Shown here: in pieces, positions 1-10,440 of the stretch
Numbering within the stretch: the stretch's first letter is position 1
Layout: each line of letters opens with the position of its first letter
Assembly: GCF_008831285.2 (NCBI RefSeq)
Contig: NC_045147.1
Span: 5,684,334 to 5,748,333 of the forward strand
Direction of reading: 5' to 3'
Length of the DNA: 64,000 nucleotides
From: Nymphaea colorata
Lineage: Eukaryota; Streptophyta; Magnoliopsida; Nymphaeales; Nymphaeaceae
Program-made: the position numbers and the translations under genes
Notes under the pieces: model-generated
Told to the model about the DNA's origin: nothing
What the model saw: the letters and a program-made list of their open reading frames with translations, nothing else
The model's database searches: none

Positions 1-1160
1 TAGCACATAGCAAGTTTGTTGAGAAGAATTTGTCACATGAATTTTAGGAAGAGGCTATAGCCACATTAGTGCATTTACTTAATCTAGCTCCAACATAGAT
101 AGCTTGAGATAATGTACCATGCCTGGTGAATCAAATGGCAAGGTGAAGTCACTTATGTACTTTTTGTTGTATTCTGTATGCCTTAGTCGATTACTCTGAA
201 TGTTCAAGGAAAAGCGAAAAATGCATATTAGTTGGTTCTAAACTTGAATCAAAAGTATATCACATGTATAATCTAAATTTAATAAATCAATTATAGGCAA
301 GCTATGACTATTTGATGAAGGAAGTTGCTGGAACATCCGCCTTGAAATGTGACTTTTCATGAAGTTAGCACATAGAGTGTCAGTCATAGTCAAAAAACAT
401 GTTTTTACACACACTAAAAAGAGAAAAAAAAACAAAAAAAAATGCAATAAATAAATTAGCTGTTTAAAACTTTTAAGAAACATCATTTTTTTGACAAAAA
501 CATTAAAATGAAAAAAAAAGTGAAATTTTTTTCCCTTTTTTCCCATTCCATTTTCATTTTTTTATTTTTTCATGTTTTTGGAATGCTTTTTTTTCATTTT
601 CTAATTTTTATTTGTTGCAAATCTACTTATTTTTTTATGTTCGTATTACTCACTTATTTTATTTTTCCCTCGTTTTTAGTTTTTTTTTAATTTTTTAAAA
701 AGTTAACGTATTTTTCCCTTTTTTTAAGGCTTGTCATGTTATACCGAAGAAAAACCTCATCGTTTAAAACGCGTGAAAATTTTTTGTGACTATGGTGTCA
801 GTTAAAGCCACCAATACTTAGTGGAAGAGTGTCTTACATATGCGTTGCAACTTGCAATTCAAGATCATCCAAGTATTGGGATGTTAATTCAAAGGACATT
901 GACATGAATCTTGAAGGAAAACATGATTTATGGTCTTAATACCGACCTTATGGAACTTGTCATTCCTTCTAATCTTGATGATGAGAATAAGGATCAATAA
1001 GCTAATATGTTTTGGACGTTTAGTATGTTTGTGACTTTCATATTTTGTTCATTAGTTTTTTCCTCATAATCTATAAATTTTGAATCATGAATGTGTTGTT
1101 TTGTCTGCCTGAACTCTTATTTTTTGTTATATATAATTATATACGTACATACATGTAATT
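1..1160. other. AT-rich non-coding stretch
   Basis: No gene or transposon domain was recognised. About 485-720 is strongly T-rich on the plus strand, and the short ORFs there are phenylalanine/lysine-rich by-products of that composition. Confidence 0.6.
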
Positions 1161-1164
1161 ATAA

Positions 1165-1255
1165 ATATGTTGGTGGTACCTCCATACCCAAGCTTTTTGA
1201 AAATGGTCTGTACCGGTACCCATACGGATACCTATGTGACATAGGCTGTCGCCAA
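1165..1255. repeat. Partial end of a GTACC-rich MITE-like element
   Basis: The segment is rich in GTACC/TACCC words and ends in CTATGTGACATAGGC. This resembles the terminal words of the complete-looking element at 2301-2693 (CTACGTGACACGGGT). Only one end is visible here, so it is a fragment or solo terminus. The family assignment rests on similarity of the terminal and internal words only. Confidence 0.4.
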
Positions 1256-1646
1256 TCTTTGGTTGTTGGTCACATCTTCACCATCACTACTCATCAGTCA
1301 CCATTAGTAAAGAGAGATAAGGTCATTGATGGGTGATGAACAGGTCAGGTAGGGTGTTTTTTCAACTGAGCCAAAGAAGCACAGGTGCAGTCAACAGCAA
1401 CTAACTTGCATTTACCGAGTGAGTTCTTGTCCCTTGTTGTGTTGACAGGGATGTTATGTCTACTTTGGTGCATCAATTTTATGTAGATATTAATGCCATG
1501 ACCTGCCGGACGTGTTAAAATTTCAATGAATGTGGTTTGTGATGAGAATGATTTTGACCATAGATCTGCATAATTTTCCTATATCACATGAATGCAGGCA
1601 TATGCACGCGAAAATCAGTGCCAAAACTTGGATAGTAGGGACAAGG

Positions 1647-1648
<2 letters not shown>

Positions 1649-1713
<65 letters not shown>
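1649..1713. repeat. Compound (GT)n(AT)n microsatellite
   Basis: An uninterrupted GT dinucleotide run passes directly into an AT run. ORFs on both strands here are artefacts of the dinucleotide pattern. Confidence 0.97.
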
Positions 1714-1739
1714 ATTTTAAATCATAAATACATATATTC

Positions 1740-2300
1740 ATTGTTAATATTCATAAAATATAGATTACTATACAAAAATACCAACATATACTAAGAAAAT
1801 ACAAGAATGAGTCAATCAAGTCCAAAAGGTGTCTTGTACCCCACTGTGTCTAGCCGCATCTAATGGAGTACAATGCATTTCCAAGAATATCTATGTCACA
1901 AAGCAATTATCATAAATAATGTCATTTTTACAAAAAAAAGAAAAAAACTGGGAAAATAAATAAAAATAAAAAACAATGTTAGTTTAAAACAACGTCAAAA
2001 CATACCACATTTACTATGTTACATAGAAAATATTTATAATATATTTAATTTTTTTTTCTCTCTTTCAATCCTTTAATAGCTATTGCTGATTTCGATCAAT
2101 GTTTTGTAAGAAAATTAGCTGAAAACTCAAATTTTCATTTTTTTTAAATTTGTTTTAATTTAAATTTTTGACATTTTTCTTAGAAGTACAGGCTTCATGT
2201 TTAATACCCAAGAAAAACCTAGCTAACAAAAACCTGAAATGGCATCTGTGACAATGATCTACATTTTCCTACCAACAATTCTCGTAAAAGAAATTTATCA
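1740..2300. other. AT-rich non-coding stretch
   Basis: Poly-A and poly-T rich sequence without a recognisable coding region or repeat family. Confidence 0.6.
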
Positions 2301-2693
2301 CCCATGAACTACGTGACACGGGTATGTGTAATTTGCGCAGGTAGCCGTGTTGGTACGTGGGTATGGCAACACGGGTACGTGGGTACGGCTGCATGTTAAA
2401 ACATTTAAAATTATATTTTCAAACTTAATTTTTTCTCTAATTTTGATTTTTTCCTTCTTTTATAGTTCCCTTCCACTAAGATTCTATATTTTCCTCCCAT
2501 TTTTCTTTAATTTTGAGAATTTTTGTGGATTATAATACTATTAATGGTTTTCTTTTCATTTTATCATTTTTGAGAATATAAAAGTTGTCGTACCCGTGTA
2601 CCCAAAATTTTCAAAATTGCCGTGTCCGAACCCATACCGTTGTACCCGAACCCGTACCATAACTGCACCCATGTGACGTAGCCCATGAATCAT
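2301..2693. mobile_element. MITE-like element with imperfect terminal inverted repeats
   Basis: The left end reads CATGAACTACGTGACACGGG and the reverse complement of the right end reads CATGGGCTACGTCACATGGG, an imperfect inverted pair of about 29 bp. Sub-terminal sequence on both sides is made of GGTACGTGGGTACGG / TACCCGTACCC words, and the core is T-rich non-coding DNA. There is no coding capacity. Size and structure fit a non-autonomous DNA transposon; the superfamily is not determined and no target duplication is clear. Confidence 0.55.
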
Positions 2694-2905
2694 GATTAAG
2701 GACAAATTCCTTTGCAAGCATTAGTGGTAACTGTGATCCTTAATGTGCCCAAGAACTACAATTTGTTAAAACATATGATGCCAATTCAGATTCAGCAGCA
2801 TTGCCTTCATGAAGAAGCTGCAGCTCCACAACCTTCTCTTACTTGCAAATTTAAAGGGTATGTTTATACAAGATGGGAAAAGCATCATCACTAAGTGTGT
2901 AGAGA

Positions 2906-3183
2906 GAGATATTCATACAGCCAAACTAGCATCGAAAGGAACGTAGAATTGGAAAATCTTGTTAAAAGGTGTGTTTGTTATCAAAAATTTCCTATGGATT
3001 TCTACGTGTTCTTATCCCAAGTTAAAAAAGAAGACTAACTCGTGGAGATATTCATACAGCTAAACTAGCATTGGAAGGAACACAGAATTGTAAATCTTGT
3101 TGAAAGGTACATTTGCTATGAAAATTTTCCTATGGATTTTTACTTGTTCTTGCCAAGTTAAAAAACAAGACGAACTCATGGTT
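2906..3183 (+). repeat. Tandem duplication, about 139-bp unit
   Basis: Two diverged copies (about 2906-3044 and 3045-3183) share GATATTCATACAG, CTAAACTAGCAT and TTCCTATGGATTT in the same order, offset 139 bp. They lie directly upstream of the copia pol relic and may belong to that element, but no retroelement domain was recognised in the unit itself. Confidence 0.7.
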
Positions 3184-4440
3184 CTTTTATCAAGTTGTGA
3201 AGCAAAAACATTGATTGAAGCAATAAATGAGGAATGGAAGCATTGCAAAAGCATCCCAAACAAGATAAAACGTGTCATAAACCTACTGACAAAAGTATAT
3301 CAGACAATAGACATGATATATTAAATCATGTTTGAAACCAAACCAGGCTAGACTTGTTATGAAGGAGTTCTTGATCAAGGCTATAATCAAACTTCTAGTC
3401 ATCTACTTAAGATGAGAACAACAATGATTATAACTTTACCATGGATTGTGGCTGGTCATTAAACCTACTAAATGTCCAAAGATATACTCTTACATGGAGA
3501 TTTAGAGGAAAAGACCTACATAAAGTAGCCCACTCAGCATGTGGAAGGAGATCTGAGAATTCATATGTGCAAACTAAGAAGAGTAATTTACGGTTTAGAA
3601 TAAGCCTCACACTCTTAGTTTGAAAGTTTTCCATTGGAAATACAAGGACATGGCTTTAGCCGATCCCTGTCAGGTCATTTATTGTTCAGTTTCAAATGTA
3701 AGAGTACAGTTACATTGTTGTTGATATACACATGGATGGCATGACTATCACACAAAATTTAAGGGATTATATTGGAGAAGAAGCTCTTGAGTCAAAGATT
3801 CAAGATGAAAGTCCTTGGAAATTAGTGATCCTTTGTTAGAGTTCAAGTGGATAGAATCATAGAAGGAATGTTTGATAATTGATTGACCTTAACTCAGCGT
3901 ATGTAAATTGTAAACATTGGATTTGTTGGGTAAGGCTGGAAGGGAGGAGGACTGCAAACCGTTGAATATATTGACTGTTTTACATTAAAAGCTTGTTCTC
4001 AAAATGGAGATATGCATAATGTCCCTTCAAAATTGACCAGAGTATAGGTGGAATGCTTCAACATCTTACTTTTACTCATTTTGCATCATCTATTCAGTCA
4101 ATCAGGTATTACAGCTCAATGAGCTCGTGCATAAACCATAAATTGGGCACGTGGATGCTATAAAAAGAATGCTAAGATATCTAAAGGGTAGAACTGGAGA
4201 TGGGCTTCCATATAAGAAAAATCAGGAAGATGGCTATAGTGGTGCAGACCAGACAGAATATCATGACAAAAGGATGCCTATTTTGGGCTATTGTAATCTC
4301 ACAGGAGAAAACTTGGTGGCCTAGAATAGTAGAAAGGAAAAAAATTGTACTTAAAATCAAGTATGGAACTAACTATCAATCAACAACCATTAAAGCTGCA
4401 GAGGTTAAATGGACCAAATGTTTATGAGTGAAATGGAAGA
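3184..4440 (+). pseudogene. Ty1/copia pol relic (reverse transcriptase to RNase H)
   Basis: This is decayed coding sequence of a Ty1/copia retrotransposon, readable only by changing frame and passing stops. In order, the translation shows an ARLVMKEF segment (family ARLVAKGF) near 3350, then the LLHGDLEEKTYIK block near 3480 (family FLHGDLEEEVYM), then CKLRRVIYGLE near 3570 and a YVDD-region counterpart near 3725 in which the motif is lost (LIYTWMA). Near 4055-4200 the connection/RNase H region is visible as LTFTH, GHVDAIKRMLRYLKGRTGDG, then GYCNLTGEN near 4280. Gag, protease and integrase were not found, and no flanking LTR pair was identified. The relic lies just beyond the 3' end of the G-gamma gene on the opposite strand and may have displaced part of that gene's downstream region. 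The family is certain from motif order; the exact ends are estimates. Confidence 0.85.
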
Positions 4441-4565
4441 ACTAATTTCAAGTTTTGTTTTAGCTTATGATGATTAGTCATTAGAGTGATAAAAAATTAA
4501 AAATATTTTATTTAACCTTATTTGTCTAGACCATCATTTGTCAAGCAAAAGAAAAAGGTTGAACC

Positions 4566-5450
4566 TCACTTCATTCCAAAAGAGAAAATGACAACTAGGG
4601 TAAGTATCGACTCTTGTCTTTCATAACTAAGTGATGAGTATCGATGGTATGATACGAATTGAATCCAAAGCTCTCCATCATCAAATGAAAATAAAATTTC
4701 TAGAGAATGCAGTAATAAAGGTTGCAGAAGGTACCGCAAAATCCTCCAAATTCGATGTGATCTCCTGATCGTCCTTTTTCTGCTTAACAAATAAATAAAT
4801 CCATCAATATGCCAAAACAGAAATATAATAGCTAAGCAGAAGATGGTCGCTAAAGGATAGAACAGATCCATACATTGGTACTAGTGGATCGGGGTGTTCT
4901 CGTACAAAATCTTCGACCCTGCAAAAAGCAACCTGTCAGCCATAAACCAGGAAAGCTCTACCCCGCTAAAAGCAGAACCAAAATGAAATGATAAGTCAAG
5001 ATGAATGGTACTCTTTGCAGAAACGAGAAGCAGGTGGAAGGCCATCCAGAGACGTCAGCTCCTCCTAAACAAACAAAACCTTTTATCACACCATAAAACC
5101 TGAAGTTGTAGAAAACAAGAGCACAGATTTGACAACAGGTGCAACAACAAGCATACGAACCAAAAAACATCATACAGATCTCAATCAACTGAGTGAACAA
5201 CTGATGTTACCACGAATGACACGGTGAGCGTTCGAAACAAGGCAACAAACAAGGAATAAAAGTTTATAAACTGAAAACGCATTTGCGTGAGCGTGTTTGT
5301 GTCGAGGGTGAGAAAGAGTGGGGGGAGAGGTGGTGGTGGAGGTAGCAGTTCAACAAATCGACCCAAAAGAAGCTTGCAAAACAAAGAAATAGAGGAAATA
5401 CTTAAAAGAAAATTGAGGGAAGCCTAAAACTATGCAATGATGAGCACAAC

Positions 5451-5491
<41 letters not shown>

Positions 5492-5658
5492 TCAACCTCC
5501 AGGAAACCTATTTCACGATTTAGGATCTGAATCTGCTTCTGCAGCCGATACTTGCCGTACAGGTCGGGGTAGGAAGGGGGAGTCCTGGGGCATGGCCCCC
5601 GCAGCGAAGGAGGAGAGGTGGAGGGTGGGGACAAGGCGACTTCCGATACCACCACCAT
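4566..5658 (-). CDS. Heterotrimeric G-protein gamma subunit, GS3/AGG3/DEP1-type, without Cys-rich tail
   Basis: Predicted gamma subunit that would pair with G-beta at the plasma membrane; GS3/AGG3/DEP1 relatives control organ and seed size. Four exons on the minus strand join in frame: 5658-5497 (residues 1-54), 5064-5012, 4918-4874 and 4782-4566, giving 158 residues. All three introns are GT-AG. Exon 1 carries the family block PRTPPSYPDLYGKYRLQ followed by the coiled-coil core QIQILNREIGFLE; exon 2 adds EELTSLDGLPPASRFCKE; exon 3 adds VEDFVREHPDPLVP, the DPL(I/V)P motif. Exon 4 begins RKRTIRRSHRIWRIL, matching the basic/aromatic stretch before the cysteine-rich tail of class C relatives. It then departs from the family: residues to the stop contain no cysteine and no CaaX box. 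The ATG at 5658 is chosen because family homology begins soon after it; an in-frame ATG at 5898 would add a low-complexity extension and is less likely. Function is inferred from homology. Confidence 0.85.
5453..5490. repeat. (GA)n microsatellite in intron 1 of the G-gamma gene
   Basis: A GA run of nearly 40 bp, read as (CT)n on the coding strand, begins about six bases inside intron 1, immediately after the donor at 5496. Confidence 0.95.
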
Positions 5659-6050
5659 TTTCTCCGCTCTCCCTCTTTCTCTCTCATCCACAAAAGAGAA
5701 ACACAAAGAAACAAAAAAAGAAAGCGGAAGAATAGAGAAAGAGTGAAGGTAAGATGGCGATGCAGGAAATAGAAGGGGAAGAAGAGGGAAAAGGGAAGGA
5801 AGAGGAGGAAGAAGTGAGGGAACGGAAGGGACGATGAGCGTGGAGGACGACGAATGCAAAGGCTGCTGCTGGTGCTCGTCGTCGTCGGAGGAAGCCACTG
5901 CACCAGCAGAAGTAGCAGGCAGGGGCAGGCCTGGACGTCTCCCCTGGCTGCATGTCCGATGCAGATACCTTCATTTTAAAAAAAAAAACAAAAGAGAAAA
6001 CAAAGCTCTTTTCTTTCAACTCCCCAAAACGAAAATATGATAAAAATGAT
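5659..6050 (-). promoter_or_regulatory. Pyrimidine-rich 5' leader of the G-gamma gene (inferred)
   Basis: The stretch is almost all purine on the plus strand from about 5690 to 5830, so it would be CT-rich in the transcript, as is common for plant 5' untranslated regions. It is also locally more GC-rich than its surroundings. Long overlapping ORFs on both strands here are compositional. The transcription start was not located. Confidence 0.45.
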
Positions 6051-6430
6051 AGTGATAATGCTTTAAAAAAAATAAAACAAAGCAAGTAAACCATGAAACC
6101 CTAAAAAGAAAAGCAGAACAGTTGGGTTTGAAGGCCCAACAAAAATTGCAGTGCCGCAGCAGCAGCGGGGAAAAAAATCTACAATCCAATAGTCTCTTTT
6201 CTTAGTAGTGTGATTCCGTACAGTGAAACAAAAAAAAAATATCGTGTCAACTGCCGCGTACAAGAAAAGGGGAGAAGGAGAGAGTTTTTTTTTTTGAAAA
6301 ATGAAAAATAAGTCAATACCAAGCGCGTGCACATGCATGTTGACCCAACAGCCGTAAGAAAGCTGTCAATAAGCCAGAAACTCGTAAAAAATGGATGGAG
6401 AGACAGAAGGGACGGAAGAGGAAGGATGCT

Positions 6431-6436
6431 CACGTG
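6431..6436. promoter_or_regulatory. G-box (CACGTG)
   Basis: A palindromic CACGTG core lies about 770 bp upstream of the chosen G-gamma start codon, beside a CT-rich stretch (about 6451-6466). It fits a bZIP/bHLH site in the promoter; activity is inferred from position only. Confidence 0.4.
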
Positions 6437-6599
6437 AGGTTTAAATGTGGCTCTCTCTCTCTCTTTGACCCTATCTACGTTATGGTGTGACTGTTCCCGC
6501 TCCTGCCCGTTGGGCCCTACTTTGTGGAATTTTAGTTTTGGAAAATTTATCGTCTTCATGTATCTATGATAACCCGCTTAGTGTATAGCGAATTAGAAA

Positions 6600-7147
6600 T
6601 AATTTGTTAGGTAACAACATAAATCCGAACTCACTTTCATAACAAAACTAAGAAAGATAATGTTTTAAAAACATTGCTAGTCACTTTTTGTAACTTGTTT
6701 TCTCAATAATTTCGCATCAATGGCATGTTTTTTTACTACTTTTATCTGTTTTAAAAAACACTTAAAAAATAAAATTACGAAGAAATTTTTACTTAAAAAA
6801 TATTGTTGTTAAGAGTATAATCGATCTTTAAGTATAATTAAATTTTTTATTTATGAAGTGCGTCTTTATGAATTATTTTGTAAATTATAAACAATTGTTC
6901 TTATTTATTTATATTACCCAATACCTCACATGCATTTTTGTCGTGAAGCTATATGGACTCCACAATATCCCAGTACCTTGATATCGTGCTTCACTTCACA
7001 TAACTACATATCTCAAGTCTATTTTCATGCCTACCAGCCCAACCTGCCACAATTTAACCCTGGGTAGCTTAGCTGTCCTCCCTATGGATACATGCCACCC
7101 TCTCTATGGACACATGACGGGGCAGCTCAATTCCATCTCCTCTTATG
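6600..7147. other. AT-rich non-coding stretch
   Basis: No gene, repeat family or RNA gene was recognised. Confidence 0.6.
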
Positions 7148-7362
7148 TAGTGGCGGAGTCAGTCTCTTAAAATTTCTTTATTTTTAAATAGGCATCTTTA
7201 AAACATTTCTATCTTTATAATATATATATATATATATATATAAGTGTCCCATCAATATATTTTTAAACCAGTATAAGTAAGTGTCCCACCAAATATGAAT
7301 ATTTTTAAACGAGTGAATGTGCTTCCACCTAATATTTTTTTTTGTTCCGCCATTAACGATAT
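7148..7362. mobile_element. Small MITE-like element (tentative)
   Basis: The left end TAGTGGCGGAG and the reverse complement of the right end TAATGGCGGAA form a short inverted pair around an AT-rich core of about 215 bp that contains an (AT)n run at about 7219-7242. No coding capacity. The inverted repeat is short, so the assignment is tentative. Confidence 0.35.
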
Positions 7363-7414
7363 AACCCATTGGAAAGGGGGTTTACTCTCATAAAAGCGGT
7401 GGCATCTCCTGCAC

Positions 7415-7590
7415 CGGCTTTGATGCAGCACGATATTGATAAGATTGCAATTGATGATTCAGTTTCAGATTGTTTATCTTTCAATTTGATGGATAGCACT
7501 TGCAACTTATTTCGGGTCTGGATCAGATTAACATAATAAGGCTGATTTCGTACTAGACTCAATCCACCAGTCCCACTTATGCCTCTGGAA
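7415..7590. repeat. Dispersed direct duplication, copy 1
   Basis: Shares GATGC(A/G)GCA, GATTGCAATTGAT, TTGATGGAT/TTGATAGAT, TGCAACTT and ATCAG(A/G)TTAACATAATAA in the same order with the copy at about 7905-8085. No coding region was recognised. Confidence 0.7.
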
Positions 7591-7904
7591 AAGAAAAAGT
7601 TGGCTTCCAATGATTGAAATCCCTTACTCTCTCGTCTTTGGATGGCTTAATTAAGGCCTTTTTTTTCAGTTACTAACCCATATCCTACTCCAATCAAGAA
7701 GCTTTGAAATGGCGACACCGCTGGATTGTTTTGCTTATGGATATGAGGAACTGACCACTGTATTATGTATAAACATGTATGGCTTTGTTTTATTAATATA
7801 AAAACAATTTCAAATATTTTAACTGGTTCAAAAAAAAATCGAAACTAGAATTGGCCTTCTTTTGTACTAGCCAGAAAGGATAATATGATCTATACTGACC
7901 AGTA

Positions 7905-8085
7905 TGATGCGGCATAATATTGATAATTAAGATTGCAATTGATTATTGAGTTTCGTATTGTTGAACTTTCACTTGATAGATGCAGGTTGCAACTTGTTTT
8001 GGTTGTGGATCAGGTTAACATAATAACCCTGATTTAATGCCGGACTCCATCCATCAATCTGACTAGCCGTGCTACTCCTCTTGAG
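7905..8085. repeat. Dispersed direct duplication, copy 2
   Basis: Second copy of the segment at 7415-7590, offset about 490 bp and substantially diverged, so the duplication is old. It includes small indels such as an extra AATTAA after ATATTGAT. Confidence 0.7.
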
Positions 8086-8099
8086 GCACAAGAATCATA

Positions 8100-8640
8100 T
8101 AGTTAAGAAGCCTTGTGTTTCTTGTATTATCATGGAGTGCATGAGCCATAAATTTTGTAGAGGGGCATAAATTTGTAATCAAACTTGATTATCAACAAAT
8201 TATATAGACAATTTTGAATTTGTATATTCATACACAAAATTTGTGAATTTTACACTAGCAGTGATTACATTTTAACCCATAAGAAAGGAGGGTGTGAAAG
8301 CCGCGCCCCCCCCCCCCCCTCCTTTTTTGTGATGGAACCACCTCTTTTATGGGCTAGCTAACACATGAATAACCTTCTTTTATAAAGCCTAAGATATATT
8401 TAAAAAATTATTGCTAATCTACTTTTTCATTCTTAAAATTTTGTTATATTTTCAAATTTTTTATCTTTAGCAATATATCTTACTATCATAAAAAAACATG
8501 GACATTATTTGTCCCGTTCAAGATAGTGCTCTCTAAGTTAAGAAAGGCACTTTTGTAATTTTAACAATAATAAAATTGAGAAATATAGCTTTACTTTTGT
8601 TCCAACTTGTGAAGAAAACCAAAACGAGATGTAAATTACA
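8100..8640. other. AT-rich non-coding stretch with a C homopolymer
   Basis: Contains a run of about 14 C residues near 8306-8319 followed by CTCC and T6. Otherwise nothing recognisable. Confidence 0.6.
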
Positions 8641-10440
8641 TATTTTAACGTTAATATGAAAACTTTGTTTGTAGGTGTAGGGAGAGCTCTCAAAAGTGGG
8701 CTAGGGTTTTATGCATGCGTAGGGCTAGAGACAATGGAAACACCATTGCTGTCCCCATCTAGGGGTCCAGAGACTCCAGATGGAGAATCAGATGTTGGAG
8801 GCCAAAATCATGAAAAAATCCATGATTATGAAACTTAAACACTAGGCAGACATAGTTGATGAAGATGTTGACAAGCCCGAGCTCTCAATGTACCCAGGTG
8901 TTGCGTAATCGATTGAAGGATAGATGTTGATGACGGAGATCCACCTTTAGGCTTACCACAAATAAATGCATCATTTCAGTTCGTTGTTGTGGCTTGCCTT
9001 TATAATGGTGCAACGAGAGCAGGAGCCAATTACCGATTCGTCTTTGAAAGCTTGCAAAAGCAATTGTTCTCAATTAGAAACCCTTTGTTTTCTGTGATGG
9101 ACAATAGTAAGTTTCCAGTCAAAGTTGATGTTGAACTTGAACTTGAGACTGTTTTGAGGAAGAGGATGTGTCTCATCACCAGCAGGTAGACTCCCTGCAC
9201 TGAAATAAAACTAAATGAGGAGGCTATTGTCACCATTTGGTTCCAGCTTAATGGAAATCCAACAAATCTATGGAATGGCTGTGGATTTTGATAAATTTGA
9301 GTGCACCAATGGGCTATGAATTCATGGTGTGCACTCCTAAATTGGATGGAAGCCAGTAAGAAAAAAACAGGTGTGTCATCCTCAACCTCAGGCCATCATG
9401 CTGCCGGTGGGGGAAAAGGGGGCATGAGGAAGGGTCGACTGGACTAGACAAGCCCAAAGGGAACTTGAGCACCCCCTTGCTAACAAGAATTGTCAAATAG
9501 AGGAAGAATATGGGTGAATTACAGTAGGGAAAATTTGGTGGAAAACAGAAGAAAAAACCAGAACAGTTTAAGAATGAAGATATTGAGCATTAGCAAGACA
9601 AAAAAAAAAAAAAGTTGGTGCACGAAAGTGTCACACATATGAACCAACAAGCTGGAGGCCGAAAGGCCACTAGGCCCTTATGATTATTCTAGGGGAACAT
9701 GAGGGAGGTTGTTAGGGCTGCAGACCAATTGGATCTGATCAATCTATGGTATAGCACGAAGCCCTGTTGTAGTGTTTTTATTTTCACACAGGCGAAAAGA
9801 GTACAACATGGCCAGGAGATGTAGCATCCAAAGTGTTGTTTCTAATGGGGAGATTGATATGAACCACACACTTGTGGTATAAATGGTGGTTGTTGAGTGT
9901 GTTCAGCAAACCAGGCTAAACTATCAGTCTTAGAATGTTGGGGTGTATCTTCCCAACCATTCCATGTTAAGAAGACCAGACCTACTAAAGCTTGAGGAAG
10001 AAGTGAACAATTTTGATATTCCTGCCCAATTATTGGGGATTTTATTGAAATGACAACAATGGTCAATAAGAATGGTAGAGAACCTAATGTGCAATCCTAT
10101 AGAGACTTAAACGGGTTTTTTTGCAAGGTGTAAGTTTGTAGGAGGTCAAAGATGAGGCAAATAATTTCACCTAAACCAACACGCGTAGCAGTGAAAAATT
10201 GTTTTTTTGCAATTTGGGTTGGGCCTTCATGAATCAATGATGGGTCGGTATTTTCAAGCCGTTGCCAACTTATAACGAACCCTAGGCCCTTGACCATAAA
10301 GTCATCATTTTCAGAATGGAATAAATCAATAGTTTGATCCCTCTTAAAAAACACTTCTGTTTTGTCAAACGTTGACTTGGAAGTGAAGTGAAAATGATTG
10401 TTAAAGGAGACTAAGGAAACCAATATGATGGCTGCCTCAT
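8640..10440. other. Moderately complex sequence, possibly a decayed retroelement
   Basis: The base composition is less AT-biased than the surroundings and short ORFs occur on both strands. On the plus strand near 9230-9290 a fragment reading TIWFQLNGNPTNLWNG loosely resembles the region before the zinc knuckle in plant LINE ORF1 proteins, but no endonuclease or reverse transcriptase followed that I could recognise. A short A run lies at about 9600-9613. I do not assign a function. Confidence 0.25.

Noticed and set aside
238-690. Phenylalanine-rich ORFs at the left edge
   Set aside because: Explained by T-rich and A-rich DNA; no start context or domain.
1523-1741. ORFs on both strands over 1649-1713
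   Set aside because: Products of the (GT)n(AT)n microsatellite.
5520-5903. Long overlapping minus-strand ORFs upstream of the G-gamma ATG
   Set aside because: They are Leu/Ser/Phe/Pro-rich translations of a CT-rich leader, and family homology begins only after the ATG at 5658.
5834-6040. Plus-strand ORF of 68 codons with cysteine- and serine-rich sequence opposite the G-gamma leader
   Set aside because: It lies antisense to the inferred leader, is explained by the purine-rich composition, and matches no family. The cysteines are on the wrong strand to be a G-gamma tail.
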